Shown: positions 50,601-63,823, counted from the first letter of the stretch. The stretch: DNA of 64,000 nucleotides from Magnaporthiopsis rhizophila (GCA_003049465.1 PYSS01000030.1:62001-126000), one strand, 5' to 3'. Translations and numbers: made by a program. The notes: generated by a model not told the origin, from the sequence alone.

Positions 50601-52810
50601 GGCGTCACGTGTGCGTTTGGTTTTTATCGTGCTCCAGCTGCCTGCGGCTCGACTTGCCCGGTAGTTCAGACGGTGCGATGTCGTTTGGTCGGTCGCTCTG
50701 GGAAGGCGGGGGCGGGCCTTTCGACTCGGACGACGCTCGAGCAAAAGCAGAAGCGAACGACGTAAGAAAAGTATAAAAGTGGACAGAACCAGGGGAAATC
50801 TCCAGCTCTTTTAAACCCAGGCACCTGGGGGGATATGCAGAAGGGGATCGTGCCGAAGGATTCACTTCCCGGCCAGGAAACGGTGGGGGTGGTCAGATCA
50901 GCTAGGCACAAATCAAGGAAGGATCACCAGGCGCTGGGCTGAGTTGGGTCTTGGCTGCAGACGACTGGGAATGGGGGTGGGCGCCAATCCTCCCCAGCTT
51001 CTGCCAGCCTTAACTGGCCCATGCGTGCACACTTATGGTGGCATTTCCACTCTATTTGATTACAACGCCGAGTCCGATTGCGCAGCCATTTGTGTCGGAG
51101 GGTGTGGTGTGGCATCCTAGGTCCAAACAAGCTTGTCCAAATGGGCACACTCCAGTAAAATATCCGAACGGCTCAATCCCCGAAGGATACTTACTATGTA
51201 ATAATGCCATGTATGCCACCCCGCCAGTCCGAAGCCATCACGACTGCCTTCAGATCAAGCCCAGGCAGATAACAGGAGATGGGTCGAGTCTTTTGCCATG
51301 TTGACGGAATGGAACTTCAGCCCTGGTGAGGCGGGCCTGGGGGACCGCCGCCCTATTATGGAAGCCACGAGTTTCTAGCTCCGAAGGGACCTTCGAACTG
51401 GTCTGTTATGTGCGCTGGTACCGCGCCAAGCGTCCGGACTCCTTAAAATAGCTCCCGTTATGGTAAAGCCTCGGCGTTCAGCATTTCCCCTGAGCTTGAT
51501 GGACCATACTTATGCAGCCAGCCAGCCACGGCATAGAGAACAAGTTTTCGTTGAAGCCTGGCCACGACGGTTACACCAATGCCTTTGCCCAAAGCTACCA
51601 ACTTTAGAGTATTTTATACAATAAAATTGAAACTCGGCCCACCGAATGTGTCAACTTCAATCCCCGGGCTGTCAGGCAGGGGACGGGAACTTGGCTTGGC
51701 AGGCTGTTAGCAGACAATTCCGCTCCCCGGCTATAACGCATTGCCCCGCAAAAACAGGCACAGTACCGGATGGAGTCCTTAGATCCATTTCGAAATCGAA
51801 TCTGCATTCTGCCAGGCAATCCAGTCAGGGACATGACAGGGTGCGAAGAACCAGCACGGGTACACCGCGATCGAAACTCCGGCGATCCCCACATCAGCAC
51901 GAGTTGAGGAAGCCTAGAGCTGCTGGGGCTGATGGATAAGATCATCATCAGGACAAGCGCAAGCCAGAATCGGAATCATTGCCGAGGTAGTACATAAAAG
52001 TGTAGGGGTAAAAAGCTAGCCCTTCAGCCATCAAATGAGGCCTTGGCATAAGTCGGGGCCGAGAACCAGAAAAAGAAGACCAGGGCAGAGGCCACCCTAG
52101 TCCAGACACCACTATGACCATAATTACAGGTCCCAAGGAGAATAAAAGTTGAGTCGACGAGCCCCTGACCTGCAAGGGGCTACCAAGCGCGAGGCGCGAG
52201 TTTTTATTGGGAGCCAAGTGCTCGATAAGTGGGAATGGCAAAAGATACATTGCTTTACGTGTGGTTTTTTATGCGGGAGAATGTATATGGATACCAGGAT
52301 CCCAAACAGCGTTTATTATCCCTGTGACATATGTATACGTGCCCATCACCCCACTCGACACGTCAACCATGGTCCTTGACAAGCCTCGCCCTCTGCTCCT
52401 CCACACAGACATGTTGATCTGAGTCGTACTGATGACGCGAATCCGGTTCGCATACGGCGAAGCCGGTCGACAGCGACCGCTCGTCTTGGGGCAGACGCCA
52501 CTGGGTGATGATACCCCGGGAAGGCCTACCCTCGGGACACGTCGCTATCGTCGGGCCCAGCTTGAGGTCGGGACGCACCGCTGCTGCCGCCGCCAGAGGG
52601 ATGCTAGAGATCAGACGTGTACATACATGTGGGAGGAATCCCCGCCGGGAGAACACATTTCCAAGCCGTCATCGCCGTCGTCGTCGTCGTAGAGCGTCCG
52701 CCGCCTTGCGCTGCGACTTGCTCTCTCGTGTTACGACCCGCTGATGTTGAACCTGTGGCCGCCGCCGCTTGAGGACGGCTTGTCGGAGCTGCGCACGTAG
52801 CCGTCGTGTC

Positions 52811-52930
52811 GCAGAGGAACGCGACCCACGCATGGGATCTACAGTATCAGGATCCCGGTGCACGTTACAAAGTCTCGTCCGGCCGAGGCCGACGAATGCT
52901 CACCACCCCTGCAGCGCATATGTATACATA
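52811..52930 (+). repeat. Dispersed repeat copy 2
   Basis: Partner of 24661-24785 with small gaps and mainly transition differences. It ends in a TATGTATACATA palindrome-like block. Both copies lie in gene-free DNA in the same orientation. Confidence 0.55.
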
Positions 52931-54192
52931 GGGCCAGAGAGTCTCCTACTCTCACCCTCTCCTACTGACTTCTACTTTGCAATACGTCGCTATAGCCGTA
53001 TCGCGCCGTGCTATTAAAACGACGCAAGCAAGATGGGAAGGGGCCGGATGAGGTCACAGCGTATGACTTCGGCAAAGTGTTTTCTCGAAAGGCGGCGGGG
53101 GTTAAACAAGTCAGGGCAGGTTGGGCGCACGTGGGCGGCTACTCCGGACCCCATCCTCAGGTTTCCACAGCGGGCGCGGCCATGGACCCGGCAGCCGAGA
53201 TGAGACGGGCGCGAGGTCTCATCAACCATTAACTAACGCCCTCCCGTCCGCTCTACACGTGGGAGTTCGTTGGAGACCTGTGAGTCCGTCGTGATGCTGG
53301 CAAGGGCCTGGGTTGGCCCCGAGAACTCGCAGATATTACACAAAATGCGTCCGTCCCGACGCGCGCGAAGCCGGCGCTGGGTGGGCTTGCGGTTGCGTCG
53401 GGGTGATATCTGCTATCACGTGGCAGTTACCTAACGCGAGGGCGTGCTTGTCGGGAGCCACCGAAACCCAATTAGTAGTGGGCCATTGTCATGCCCCTGC
53501 CCAAGAGCACAGCAACACAGTTCTCGAGTTCGGCCGGGCCAACCACAACCACCCCTTTTCCTACACGCTCCGGGTGCATATATCAACAGTGTCAGACGCA
53601 GGCAGTCCCGGGGTTTTGTTCAACCCAGTTCCCGAGTCGGCGGCATCTGCCGCCAAGACGCCCGCACTCCTGGCCCGTCATGACGGTTGCCCTTTGGGCT
53701 TCCATGTTTGGCTTCTAGATCACTCCAGATCGTCGGTCTGTCTGCCACGCTTATCATGCAGTTCCTGCCTAGGGAGTAATTTACAGACTGCAAATGACCA
53801 AGAACTTGTCAACCGCGGTCTGGCCGCTTTTGTAGAAGGTATTCACCTAGGGCTTGAATCGCTTATCGCTTCGGCACCGACACCGGCATATATACGTACC
53901 AGGTCACACCTAATGACCACGCAAGTACTACGGTTAGCTTTGACGGAGACAGGGTCCAGGGGCTGGCAGTGTCAGCCAATCCGCCACTGCTCGCCCACCA
54001 AGTCAGTCAACGCGCTAAATGACGCGTCCCGCTGTCTCCAGGCGGAGCTCTCCCGAGGAAAGCGAGGCTTCTGGCTCTTTTTCTCCACGGTAGCGGTGGG
54101 TGGGCTGCCTCGCGGCCCGATCATCACGAGGGGGCGGCCCTGCCATACAACGTGCTGCGATCCGAGCCTAACGCTAAACTATTGTACATACC

Positions 54193-54220
54193 TAGGTAGG
54201 TAGGTAGGTACATAGGTAGG
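54193..54220. repeat. TAGG microsatellite
   Basis: Tandem TAGG units interrupted once by TACA, flanked by complementary CCTA and GTACC motifs that could form a small hairpin. Confidence 0.8.
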
Positions 54221-54848
54221 TGTACCCAGGTAGCTGAGGTACCATTCACAACGTCATGTTGGCAGCCCTTCTGGCCGCCGGCAGAATGTTCCATGAAGTT
54301 TCCATTTGACCATAGCAGCACTTTAAGTGATAACGGGATTCACAAGCAGCTGTTTTTTTTAAACCATATAATGCGGGTCAATGGCCCATGTTTGCCCATG
54401 GGGCAGCTGTCATGGCATAGAAGCCGTCATGGCAGGCAGGGCAGACCCCAGGCCGATGGCAGCCAAGCAGGACTATTATTTCCGTCCCTGGCTCGGCCCC
54501 TTGCGCAAAAGTACCTATCCCAAATCATCGATAGCACGCTTCTAGAGCCAAAAGCTAATCGTGATAGATGAGTGGACCAGACGACGATCATGCTGACCCC
54601 TTTTCCAGCTTGCGATGAAAATCTCTATTTAGTCGGCCCCTGGCCATACCTACTTGGATGTCAGCCCGTGTCCATCACCGGCCAGGCTTCGAGGCATCCC
54701 TTCCTTTCACAGCACCAGGTGTGGCTCACCCGTTGACGCACTCACCTCGTTCATACCCCCTCGCAAGCAGACCATCACATGCTCCTTCCCAACAGCCAGA
54801 AGCAGAAACAGCAAACAGTGCCGCTGTCGGTCACGCAGTCCCATCATA

Positions 54849-56215
54849 ATGAGGTTCTCGTCTTGGATCGTGGCCGCAACCGCCTTGGCCACGGCCACCA
54901 GGGCCGTCCCTACCTTCCGGCTTGACCCCCGCGACGACATCGAGGCTGCCAAGGCAGAGGTTTCCAAACGTATAGCCGACGTTACGGCCAAAAAGTTGGC
55001 GTCCCTCGAGGCCAGGCTTGCTGCCGTCAAGTCCAAGCAAAAGAATGGCAAGGGTCCCTGTGCGCAGAGCTGCACTTCCGAGAACGTCGTCTTTCGCAAG
55101 GAGTAGTAAGTGTCAGCCACGGAAGGAGAGAAAGAAAGAAAGAAAAATAACTAGGACCTGCGCTGACTCGACTTCTTCCCTAAGTGGCGTCCTTACCAGA
55201 GAAGAGAGGCTCGACTACGTCAAGGCCGTCAAGTGTCTGATGGAGCTTCCCGGCCGCACTCCCCGCTCCATCGCCCCCGGCGCCAGGTCCCGCTTCGATG
55301 ATTTCACCGTCGTCCACATCCAGCAGACCATGAAGATCCACTACACCGGCAACTTCCAGCCATGGCACCGCTTTTTTATGTGGAGTTATGAAAAGGCGCT
55401 GAGGGAAGAGTGCGGCTACCAGGGCTTCCATCCGGTAAGAACCGACCAGCCTTCCCGCTTCCCTCATGTTTCTCGTGAGCTCAGGCCACTGACACCAGGA
55501 CTCGTCTGCTCTACAGTACTGGGACTGGGCCAAGTACGCTGCAGCTCCACAGGACTCTCCCATCTTCAACGGCGACGACACCAGCCTGGGAGGCAACGGC
55601 GAGTGGATCGGCCCTCACGGGGGTGTCACCCTCAGCGCCTCGACCGCTGACAACCCCTTGCAACTCCCGGGCGGCCTCGGCGGTGGCCGGGTCACGAAGG
55701 GCCCCTTCGCCAACCGCACCATCCTCCTGGGTCCCGGGGAAGACCTAGGCGGGAACCCGAGGCCGTGGAAGCGCGATGTCGGCCCCGCGGTCAACATGCG
55801 CTGGGCAAACTACACCACCATCCTCGACCTTCTGCGCGCCCCGGACATCACCGCCTTCAGGTTCGTGTCCGAGGGATATAAGGACACCCTCAAAATCGGG
55901 ACCCATGGAGCCGGTCACTACGTCATAAGCGGCGACCCCGGCGGTAACGCCTTCACCTCGCCCAACGACCCGGCCTTCTTCGTCCACCACGCTCAAATGG
56001 ACCGCACATGGGCCCTGTTCCAGGAGATGGACCCGGACACCCGCCGCAACGACCTCGGCACCGGCCCGTACGCCCACCAAACGATGAATAACGAACCCCC
56101 CAGCAACCTTACCACCCTGGACGAGGTCCTGGATCTTGGCTATGCCGGCGGCAAGATTACCATTAGGGAGGTTATGGATACGACCAAAGGCCCCTTTTGC
56201 TACTTCTACCTGTAA
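54849..56215 (+). CDS. Secreted tyrosinase (type-3 copper protein)
   Basis: Three exons, 54849-55105, 55185-55434 and 55517-56215, give 401 residues. Introns are 79 nt (GTAAGT...TAAG, CTGAC branch) and 82 nt (GTAAGA...ACAG). A signal peptide covers about residues 1-19. A pro-like helical segment (30-65) precedes CAQSC. The CuA site has His130, His138 (IHYTGNF) and His147 (PWHRFF); the CuB site has His299, His303 (GTHGAGHY) and His326 (FFVHHAQMDR). The YWDWA block at 170-174 and PNDPAFFVHH confirm the tyrosinase family. It should oxidise phenols to quinones outside the cell, as in melanin formation or phenol detoxification. The length suits a short secreted tyrosinase without the large C-terminal blocking domain. 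No pigment pathway genes are adjacent. Confidence 0.92.
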
Positions 56216-56572
56216 ATACCTTCTAAAAATTGCTGACTGGATACCGATTTGGCCCAGTACAGTTTTAATGCGTCCTTAAACACGCTGTAGTTAATGCTGT
56301 CACGGTAAATAACAATAAACGGTGCCTTGGCGCTCCTTACGGCTCCATGCCTTTCGCAATGCCTCCTACAAGTCCACACCATGTGATATTGCCCCTGTGA
56401 GCTAACACCTCAACTCTTTCCCGTGCTCCGAAGAGCAGCGCTGTCACCGCTGACAATTTTGCGATAGCTCTTTTACTAATTTTGCATTGGGTTTTGGCCT
56501 GTGAGGGAGCATTGTAGCTTGCAGCTCTTGTCAGACTGACGACGACCGCGTTGTGAGCATAAGCGTAAAGCC

Positions 56573-56599
56573 AAAAAAAAAAAAAAAAAAAAAAAAAAA
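56573..56599. repeat. Poly-A tract (27 bp)
   Basis: Uninterrupted A run about 0.36 kb after the tyrosinase stop codon. Confidence 0.9.
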
Positions 56600-59073
56600 T
56601 TAACTGGAGTTGCAGGCAGACAACACATCAAGCCAACCTTTCCTACGTAGCTCTTTTGAAGTCCCGGGCCGTATCCCCCGTGCCCCTTTCTCGTCCAGAA
56701 ATCAGAAGTCCCATTTACAAGCCTTGTGCCGAACATAGGACGCGTCGGCTGACGAACAAGGGAAAAAGAAGAGAAAAAAATCAGTGGTAAACAAGTTTTC
56801 TAGCAGATAAAGAATTACATGAGCCTCACGTAGTGACCGGCCATCCCTGTCGTCTCATCAACGAGGTTTTGGGTCTCGCAAACAGGATATCGAATGTGTT
56901 CTTGCCGAGCCGAAACATGCCCGAATTGATCCCATTCCGGCAAGCACTTCCCGCCCTTGGCCGGGCATCAATTTCCTCCGATGATTCATGTGCCACCTCC
57001 TGCGTAATGGAAACGCGATCCAGAGTCGAAACAAGGCTCGCTAGAATGTCCGGGAAGCCGCCGCTTTGCCACCCTGCAAAACTTGCAGCAGTAACAGGGC
57101 TGTCCCTTTCGACGCCTCCAGCCCACGATTCGTTGACGAAGCAAAACATCGGCCACGGCGCCGGTCCACCCGGACCATGGGTACCGCGAGTGGATTGTTG
57201 GCTACATATCTGCCACAACGAAGGCTCAAAGTGCCCGGAGGACAGAGAAACGGCATCTTCTTAACAGCCCAGCATCTCGTATGGCGAGGCAGGCTGCCGT
57301 GAACCAGAACAAGCGACAGGACACCCTGGGGATCCATTAGCACAGGATCCTGCCTTGATCGAAAACGCCACGGCAACGCGAGGCGCACATACAAGCCTTC
57401 ATAAACCGGACGACAGCAGCTAGACAGGAACGACAAGAAGTTGATGCGACGCGGCAGCGATGCGATACGTCTAAGGAGCACCGCCGCCAGTGCTCCAAGA
57501 CCAGGTGGGCCGTGAGTGGGTGCGGTGCTCGTGGTGCGGTGGCCTGCAGGCCGGCGGTCCCACCCGGGCAAGGACGGCCGAAACCGCCCACCACGCGACG
57601 TGGGTCTACGAGTTGTTTTGAACGGACGTTTATCGTCCTTCCCGAAAGCTATCCAGTCTACATAGGTGCGGAACTAGGAGCGGGGTCCTGGACATGGCCT
57701 GTCCCTGGAAAGCCACCAAGAAGTGAAAGCAGCAGAGACGAGAAGCACGGAACGTATGTAGGCCAAAGGGAGAGAGCGGCGACGACGGCTGAAGCGAAGC
57801 CGCTGGTGCTGGTGGCGGACCGACGCTTTTTCTCCCCGCTAGCATGTGAACATTTACATACCGGAGCCGACGAAACACCAGTATGGCCCTCTGCCACCAT
57901 AATAGGATGTCGGGCTTCTCAAGGAGAAGGTGGTCAGATGATGGATGCTGGGCGCTGCGCCATGGTACCTCCTCAGTCGAGAGGCTGCTATAAGCGGAAA
58001 GGGCTGTGAAAGTGCCATGCGAATAGTGGGAAGCATCCGGCACCCAAGTTCCGAGACTGGTGCCTTGCATCGCTAGCCAAGCAACAACCGGAGTGGGGGC
58101 CAGGTCATGCGCACGAGGCGGAACAGAAAAAATCCTATCGAAGATGGGCCCCCCAAGGAGGTGGCGAGAGCAAGATGGAGAGATTTGCAGCCCAACGACA
58201 GGGCGGACGTGAGAGGACAGTGCCGCTAATGCCCAAGGCAGCCAAGACAGTGGCCGAGAGAACAAAAGAAGTAACGCCAGGAAGATGGTGGAGCAACGGC
58301 TCGAACCGAACGCCTATGTGTGTAAAAGCGGTTTGTTGGCACGTGTGCGCTCTTGTGCCGTCCTTGCGGTACCAACGAAGGAGGAATCACAGCCTTACCT
58401 CGCAGCCATCATCACAAAGGGTTGGCCGAGAGCCACTTGGCACGCAGTCAGTCGCCGCGACTTGCATGGCGCGAACGCCCGATCGGCACGCTACTGGTAT
58501 ACCTCGGTTGTATCGTTCGTGCGTGCGTTCCTGCTTTTTCGAGTGCCGGTGTGGTGGTGTCCGTCAAAGGGTTTTCACCCTGCTCCCCGGCCCCTCATTT
58601 CCGCAACCACATTCAAGGCTGCCACGGAAGTACAGTAGGTACAGTACCCGCTGTGCCGAGGGGAGCCCGTTCCGAGGGTGTCTTCTCTATGGGCCGTTGC
58701 CAGTTTATTTTCGTGTTGGTTGGGAGAAGCCACGGAAAAGAGGGCGGCGCAAATCTCCCACGTGTGAAAGCGAAGAACCTTGGCAAACCCCAGCAGCCCT
58801 TCACCGACGGCCGCGTCAGTGGAGTTGGTCGGGAATGACATCACCTGGTGGGGAAGCCAAAATTCCGGCCCCACATATCCCCACCTGGGATGCAACGACC
58901 CTGAATCGTTCACGCAAACAAACGGCCACCGCCGCCAACAAAGGAACAAGAAGAGCAGGGAAGAAAAAAAACTTGGGGTCCTTGCCACCTTCTGTCACAG
59001 CTCAGCGCGGATTGGGCTTGCAGCAGGTACCGCTTCCAGGTGCCGTCCAACCAAGGGAAAGGGGAGTTGAGGG

Positions 59074-59112
<39 letters not shown>

Positions 59113-59118
59113 AGAAAA
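59074..59118. repeat. Poly-A tract with G interruptions
   Basis: 28 A followed by A-rich sequence with single G interruptions, in intergenic DNA. Confidence 0.9.
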
Positions 59119-60434
59119 AAAGCGGGCTCACGTCTGACAGATGCGACGACTTATCGCCCGCCCTCGCTCGCCTCGGACGATCCGGATTCAGACATGAGAT
59201 TCACCCGTCTGTTCTCCCTTTTGCGTTCTGAAAGTCCCGAGGCCAGCCCGGCAGCAGGTCGGTGTGCCCACCAAAGCCAAAACCCGGCCTCTCGGCCTCC
59301 CATGCTTGCTGCGTCTCGAGCTCCCATCTCCCGGGTCCTTGGCACAGAGCACACGCGCAGGGATTTGCCCGCACATCCGGCTTGCTTTCCGAAACCCGAG
59401 CACCTAACCTACGTTTAGTCAAGCAAGAAATCGCGTGACCGACCGCCCCTGTCTCGGTATGATCCTGACATCGTGGGCCTGGCGGCGAATCACCGTTCTG
59501 TTTTCCTCCACAGCTCACTGGAGCATCTGCCTGGCGCCAGCGGACGTGTAGGCCCTTGCATGCGACGCGGGTGGACTCGATTCGACCTGACTGACCGCTG
59601 CCAAATCGGCCGTCATTTCCAAGGAGGGGACCACAAAGACGCCTGACGCCAAAGCCGAATCGAATCGAATCTCCCCCAAGAAAAGCTGCCCAGAGCCTTG
59701 TGACCGACTCGGCCGTCTGGCTGGCGCGCTGTTTGCTCGCGTCTCTGTCCCGGCACTGTGCTGTCCAGGCCTCGGTCAGGCCACGTCCACAGTCGCGTCA
59801 ACCAGTCATCGCACGTCCCAGAAACCCCATCTCGTCGATGCTCCTTCAATCCCTCCTTGTGGTGGAGTCTTACCGCAACAGCGGGGAAGGATGCCCCTTG
59901 CTGCCGGTGCCGAATTGCCATGCCTGTGCAAATTTGCCATCCTATCCATCCTTCTAACTTTTGTTCATTACCTATCTTTTTGCCCGCATACTACAAACTC
60001 CGGATGGTATTTGTGTGTGTGCGTGTGTGCGCGAGGCTGCTGACTTGCGCGGGAGCTGTTGGCCCGCCTGCCCGCCCTCGATATCGCGGCCAACCCCGAT
60101 CTCTTCTGACTATTTCTTCCCTCTCCCTGCAGCGCCGTTCTTGATTCGCTTCTGTGTTCCCCTATTATATGCCTTGTAATCTTTTATCTGTTGCGCCGCA
60201 TTTCGTCTGTGCGAAGCCGCTACGCAGTGGCCGATAGCAGAGATATCCAAAGACCTACCCTCCTACGTAGCGTCCCCGGACGACCCTCCACGACCCCTTC
60301 CCACGGCTCGGGCGCCACCCAGCCGTCCCGAATCGAGCTACGCACCTTTTTTTTCACCGACCCTACACGCTGCCGGCGCCGCCTCCGAAGAGGAAACCGA
60401 GGTCGGGGGAGGGATCCCACATGTTGGAAACACG

Positions 60435-62088
60435 ATGCGGATGCGGCGATCGTATACGGTTTTCGCCGTGTCCGCCCTTTTAGCAGCCACCGGACTGGCC
60501 CGGGCCGACTGCGGTTCGGGCGGGATAACGTTTACGTCACAGTCCGACATCGACACCGCCAACTGCACATTTGTAAACGGCGACGTCGTCATCTCTGCCG
60601 CCGCTTCTGGGAACATTACATTCAACAACCTCAACAGGATAAATGGCAGCCTCATCGTCCAAGGTTGCGGCGACGCCACCTGCGCCCGCATCGTCGGCAT
60701 ATCCAGCACCAACCTGACCGCCGTCGAGGGGCGGCTTCAGATCTCCTCTGTTCCCAGTCTCGGGTCCATCAACCTCCCCGGACTACGGCGCGTCAACCAG
60801 GACCTTATATTGCACGATCTGCCCGAGTTGACCAAGGTCAACCTCAGCAGCATCAAGCGCGTCGGCAGCCTCAAGCTCTCCTCGGCCCTGAAGTTGACCA
60901 AGGCGACGATTGGGTCGCGGGGTTATTCGTTTGACCCAAACATCGGCCTAAAGAACATCACAGGCAACCTCACGGGCTCCGCAGACGCCGTGGTCGAGGT
61001 GCGGGACGTTGGGCTCAGAGACATGGACGGCATCCTGGACTTCTGGAGCGCGCGCCGCCTGGTTATCGAGAACCTGCCCAACCTGGACGTCCAGATGATC
61101 AAGGTGCTCAACCTCGACGAGATGCGCGTCGTCGGCAACAACAACCTCACCCTGCGGTTCTGGGAGGCAAACCTCAACGAGCCCAACACCCCCGGCCCCA
61201 TGATCAACCGCCTCCTCATCAGCGGCGTAAGAAGCTTGTCGCCCTGCCTGCAGCCCGTCGTGCACGAGTTTTACGCCTTCAACAACTCAGCCATGGAATA
61301 CCTCTACTTCAACTTTGACCAGCTCAACCACATCGAGATCCGCGACAACCCGCGCCTCAAAAAGATCGTGTCGTGGGCATCCCTCAACCGCTTCTGGCGC
61401 GACATCTACATACACGATAACCCTATACTCTCCTTGAAGCGCTTCCCCGGCCCGCGCGAACCAGGTGACAACGTATCCGAGGTTTACTGCAACGATCTAT
61501 CCAAGATACATCGCGACCAGTGGGCTTGGTTCCCCAACACATTCGACAATCTTGTCATCGATGCCGACATTGACAACTCATTCTTGTAAGTCTTGAGAGC
61601 CTCTACTCGTGTGTTTTCCTTTTTTGTTTCCTGTCTGCCAGGTTTGCTCATCAGGCGCTCTGCCCGCACGCCATGCACGCCCTCACGCCTCGCACAGTCA
61701 GGGCTGGAGCTTCATGCTTTTCTTTTCCTCTTTCGCGTGTGCTTCGTTCCAAAATTCCTGTCGTTTTTCGTGCAAATTTGATCATGGAGAGGTCAAATGA
61801 GAGCCTAACAATGCTACTAGCAATGAAACATTTACGAACCTCTGGCTCAACACCTCGAGCCCGAGCGAGACCAAGCCCAAAGTCGTGGACCGCTTCGAGG
61901 TCCGTTCAACAAACTCGACCTTTGACTGCAGCGCCCTCGACATCCTACGCACCCAAAAGGGCGCCTTCCCGGGTCGCTACTCGTGTCAAGGACAGACACT
62001 ACCTGCTGGCATCGGCGCGCCAAGCCTCGAAGGCTCCACGCGCATGGCCCTGGGCGCGGCTTTCATGACCGCCATCCTTCTCTACTAA
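60435..62088 (+). CDS. ECM33: Ecm33/Sps2-like GPI-anchored cell-wall protein
   Basis: Two exons, 60435-61585 and 61821-62088, give 472 residues. The 235-nt intron has donor GTAAGT, branch CTAAC and acceptor CTAG; it joins DIDNSF to FNETFTNLWLN, and without it the protein would end before its anchor. Residues 1-24 form a signal peptide. The body has receptor-L-domain (leucine-rich-like) repeats: NGDVVIS, NRINGSLIVQGC, GRLQISSVPSLGSINLPGL, VNQDLILHDLPELTKVNL, VGSLKLSSALKLTK, then LVIENLPNLDV and IEIRDNPRLKKIV. There are many N-glycosylation sites. The C-terminus, LEGSTRMALGAAFMTAILLY, fits a GPI omega region plus hydrophobic tail. Family members sit at the plasma membrane and cell wall and support wall integrity and hyphal growth. 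Orthology to S. cerevisiae ECM33 is inferred from architecture. Confidence 0.88.
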
Positions 62089-63823
62089 CGACCTATCGGA
62101 TTTTGGCAAAAAGGAAAAGCAGCATTATTACCCACACACGTATACATTTTTGACAGCATTTACTGGTGTTCTGGGAGGGGTGCCTTTGGGCTCATTGCAT
62201 TTACGGCATATACCTGTCTCTACCCACATCTTTTTGGCTTATTGGCTCAGGCTACAGCATGTTTCATCGTTCGGTTCCTAGACCTTTGCGGCATCAGCAT
62301 ATATACCAGTTAAATATTCATTTCATGAGTTTGGTGTCCATCTTGGCGTGGTGTCTTTATCTACGTGCTCTCAATACCAATGCGATCACTGTTGTTTCCC
62401 TTTTGCTAGTAGCGCCTGCCCACCTAGAGATACATGGCGGTCTGCAGTGTCTAGCTTTCGACCGAGCCAGAGCGATGTCTCCAAAGCAGACCAGGACGAT
62501 GCAAGGCACCCACTATGTCATTTCACCTCCACTCCTCTGTACTTAGGCTACCGTAGAAGCTGGGAGATGAGCGCTGCTGCTCATGGAGTTCGGAAGTACA
62601 CACCATCAGCACCAACACTCTGATCCAAGCTTAAGAGGCGTTTGTTTGAACTCCTAAAGATCTCGTGGCCTACGTCTGGTAACCACCCCAGCATCCCTCC
62701 ATCAGGCAAACCGACCCAGTTTTAGTCCCAACCATCAGACTCTTTTTTAAATCGCCAACACTCCGAAGACCGGTTATTGCGTTTCCCAAACGGAGCTTGC
62801 TTGTAACAACGTCTACCCGAATCCCTGACTGGCATCGTGATGCCACAGCCGGAAGTTAGTCGATCCTATAAGGAGTGAATGGTTTCTGATAGTTTGAACT
62901 CTCGTCTGTTAAATGCTGGGGGTGCTGCCGCCTCGACTGGGGGCAACCGGCCCGGGAATCCAGCTGGATGAAATCAAATCAAGACGCTTATACACAACCT
63001 CTGTCCTCGACAATGCCTCCAATACTGGGCTTATATACGCTGATTGGTTGCTTTCGGTGACGTCAACACACAAAGCAGTCGCATCACCAGCTATAAATGC
63101 ATGGAGACATATAGGTGATATTTCCGTTGGCAGAAGATCATGTTGACTTTGATATCATCAAGCGGAAGGTTCCAGTGTATACCATTTGGAGTGTCTGTCA
63201 ACCACAATGGATCGTGAATGGGGAGCAAGGAGATACACTGACGGAAACTTGTAGGAGTGAACGTGACCGCTCAGGAGACACTATCAAAGGTAAGGTGGAT
63301 TTAGTAAGGTCTGAGGCCAAGATATGCTTTTCAAAATGGTGCCTAGCTACCCGGGGAGGCACGAAGTAATACCCACGTAGCAGCCTTAAGGGGTCGCATG
63401 TCGCATATTCTCTTTAAGGAAGTTTCTCACTGTCTTTAAAGATATTCGCTAGTAGTATCTCGTCGAGTCGTCGAGAACTTCAACAAGATTTTGGGAAAAA
63501 GATCGAAATAAACCCGTCATTTGTATCACAACATCTCCCAGGAAGCGAAGGCGCGATGGTGATATGAGATTCCACGAGTGCGTTCCTTGTGTTGGCGAGA
63601 AGGCTTGTTAACGGCTGGACGCAAGTTATCCTGAAGGACTGGGCTATGGTCATTCGACGGTAGAAAACGGTAGGACAATGCTTGAAAGGAGGGAGCTAAA
63701 AGACAGATTGTCCGCAATTGTGCGGCGGAACGACTCGATATTGGAGTCCATGCAAAATATCCGAATGACGAGCAGGACGGATAACGTTAAATAAACGCAT
63801 AGGAAAAAAATAACGTGAGAATT
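62089..63823. other. Intergenic, no protein gene supported
   Basis: Short overlapping frames only (longest 126 codons at 62166-62546). It contains the 3' flank of the Ecm33-like gene and the minus-strand downstream region of the tRNA gene, including its T-run terminator. Confidence 0.5.
63803..63810 (-). terminator. Pol III T-run terminator of tRNA-Leu
   Basis: The minus strand downstream of the tRNA reads TTATTTTTTTCC, giving a run of seven T about 14 nt after the tRNA 3' end, the usual RNA polymerase III stop signal. Confidence 0.75.

Larger units (their letters stand above)
50601..54848. other. Long intergenic region with dispersed repeat copy 2
   Basis: 4.2 kb without a supported gene. 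The 296-codon frame at 53313-54203 has no domain, no signal peptide and unremarkable composition, so I do not call it. It holds a 120-bp diverged repeat at 52811-52930 shared with 24661-24785 and a TAGG microsatellite at 54193-54220. A TATAAAAG at 50772 on the plus strand is not followed by a recognisable gene. Confidence 0.5.
56216..60434. other. Long intergenic region, no gene supported
   Basis: 4.2 kb between tyrosinase and the Ecm33-like gene. The 320-codon frame at 58175-59137 ends inside a poly-A tract and has no domain; frames at 57041-57571 and 57630-58265 (minus) overlap it and each other. Long A tracts are at 56573-56599 and 59074-59118. The C/T-rich stretch at about 60,080-60,180 probably belongs to the leader of the following gene. 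Confidence 0.5.

Noticed and set aside
53313..54203. 296-codon open frame on the plus strand
   Set aside because: No domain, signal peptide or periodic structure, and composition like random moderate-GC sequence; other frames overlap it.
58175..59137. 320-codon open frame on the plus strand
   Set aside because: Runs into a poly-A tract that creates a poly-Lys end, has no recognisable motif and overlaps other equally long frames.
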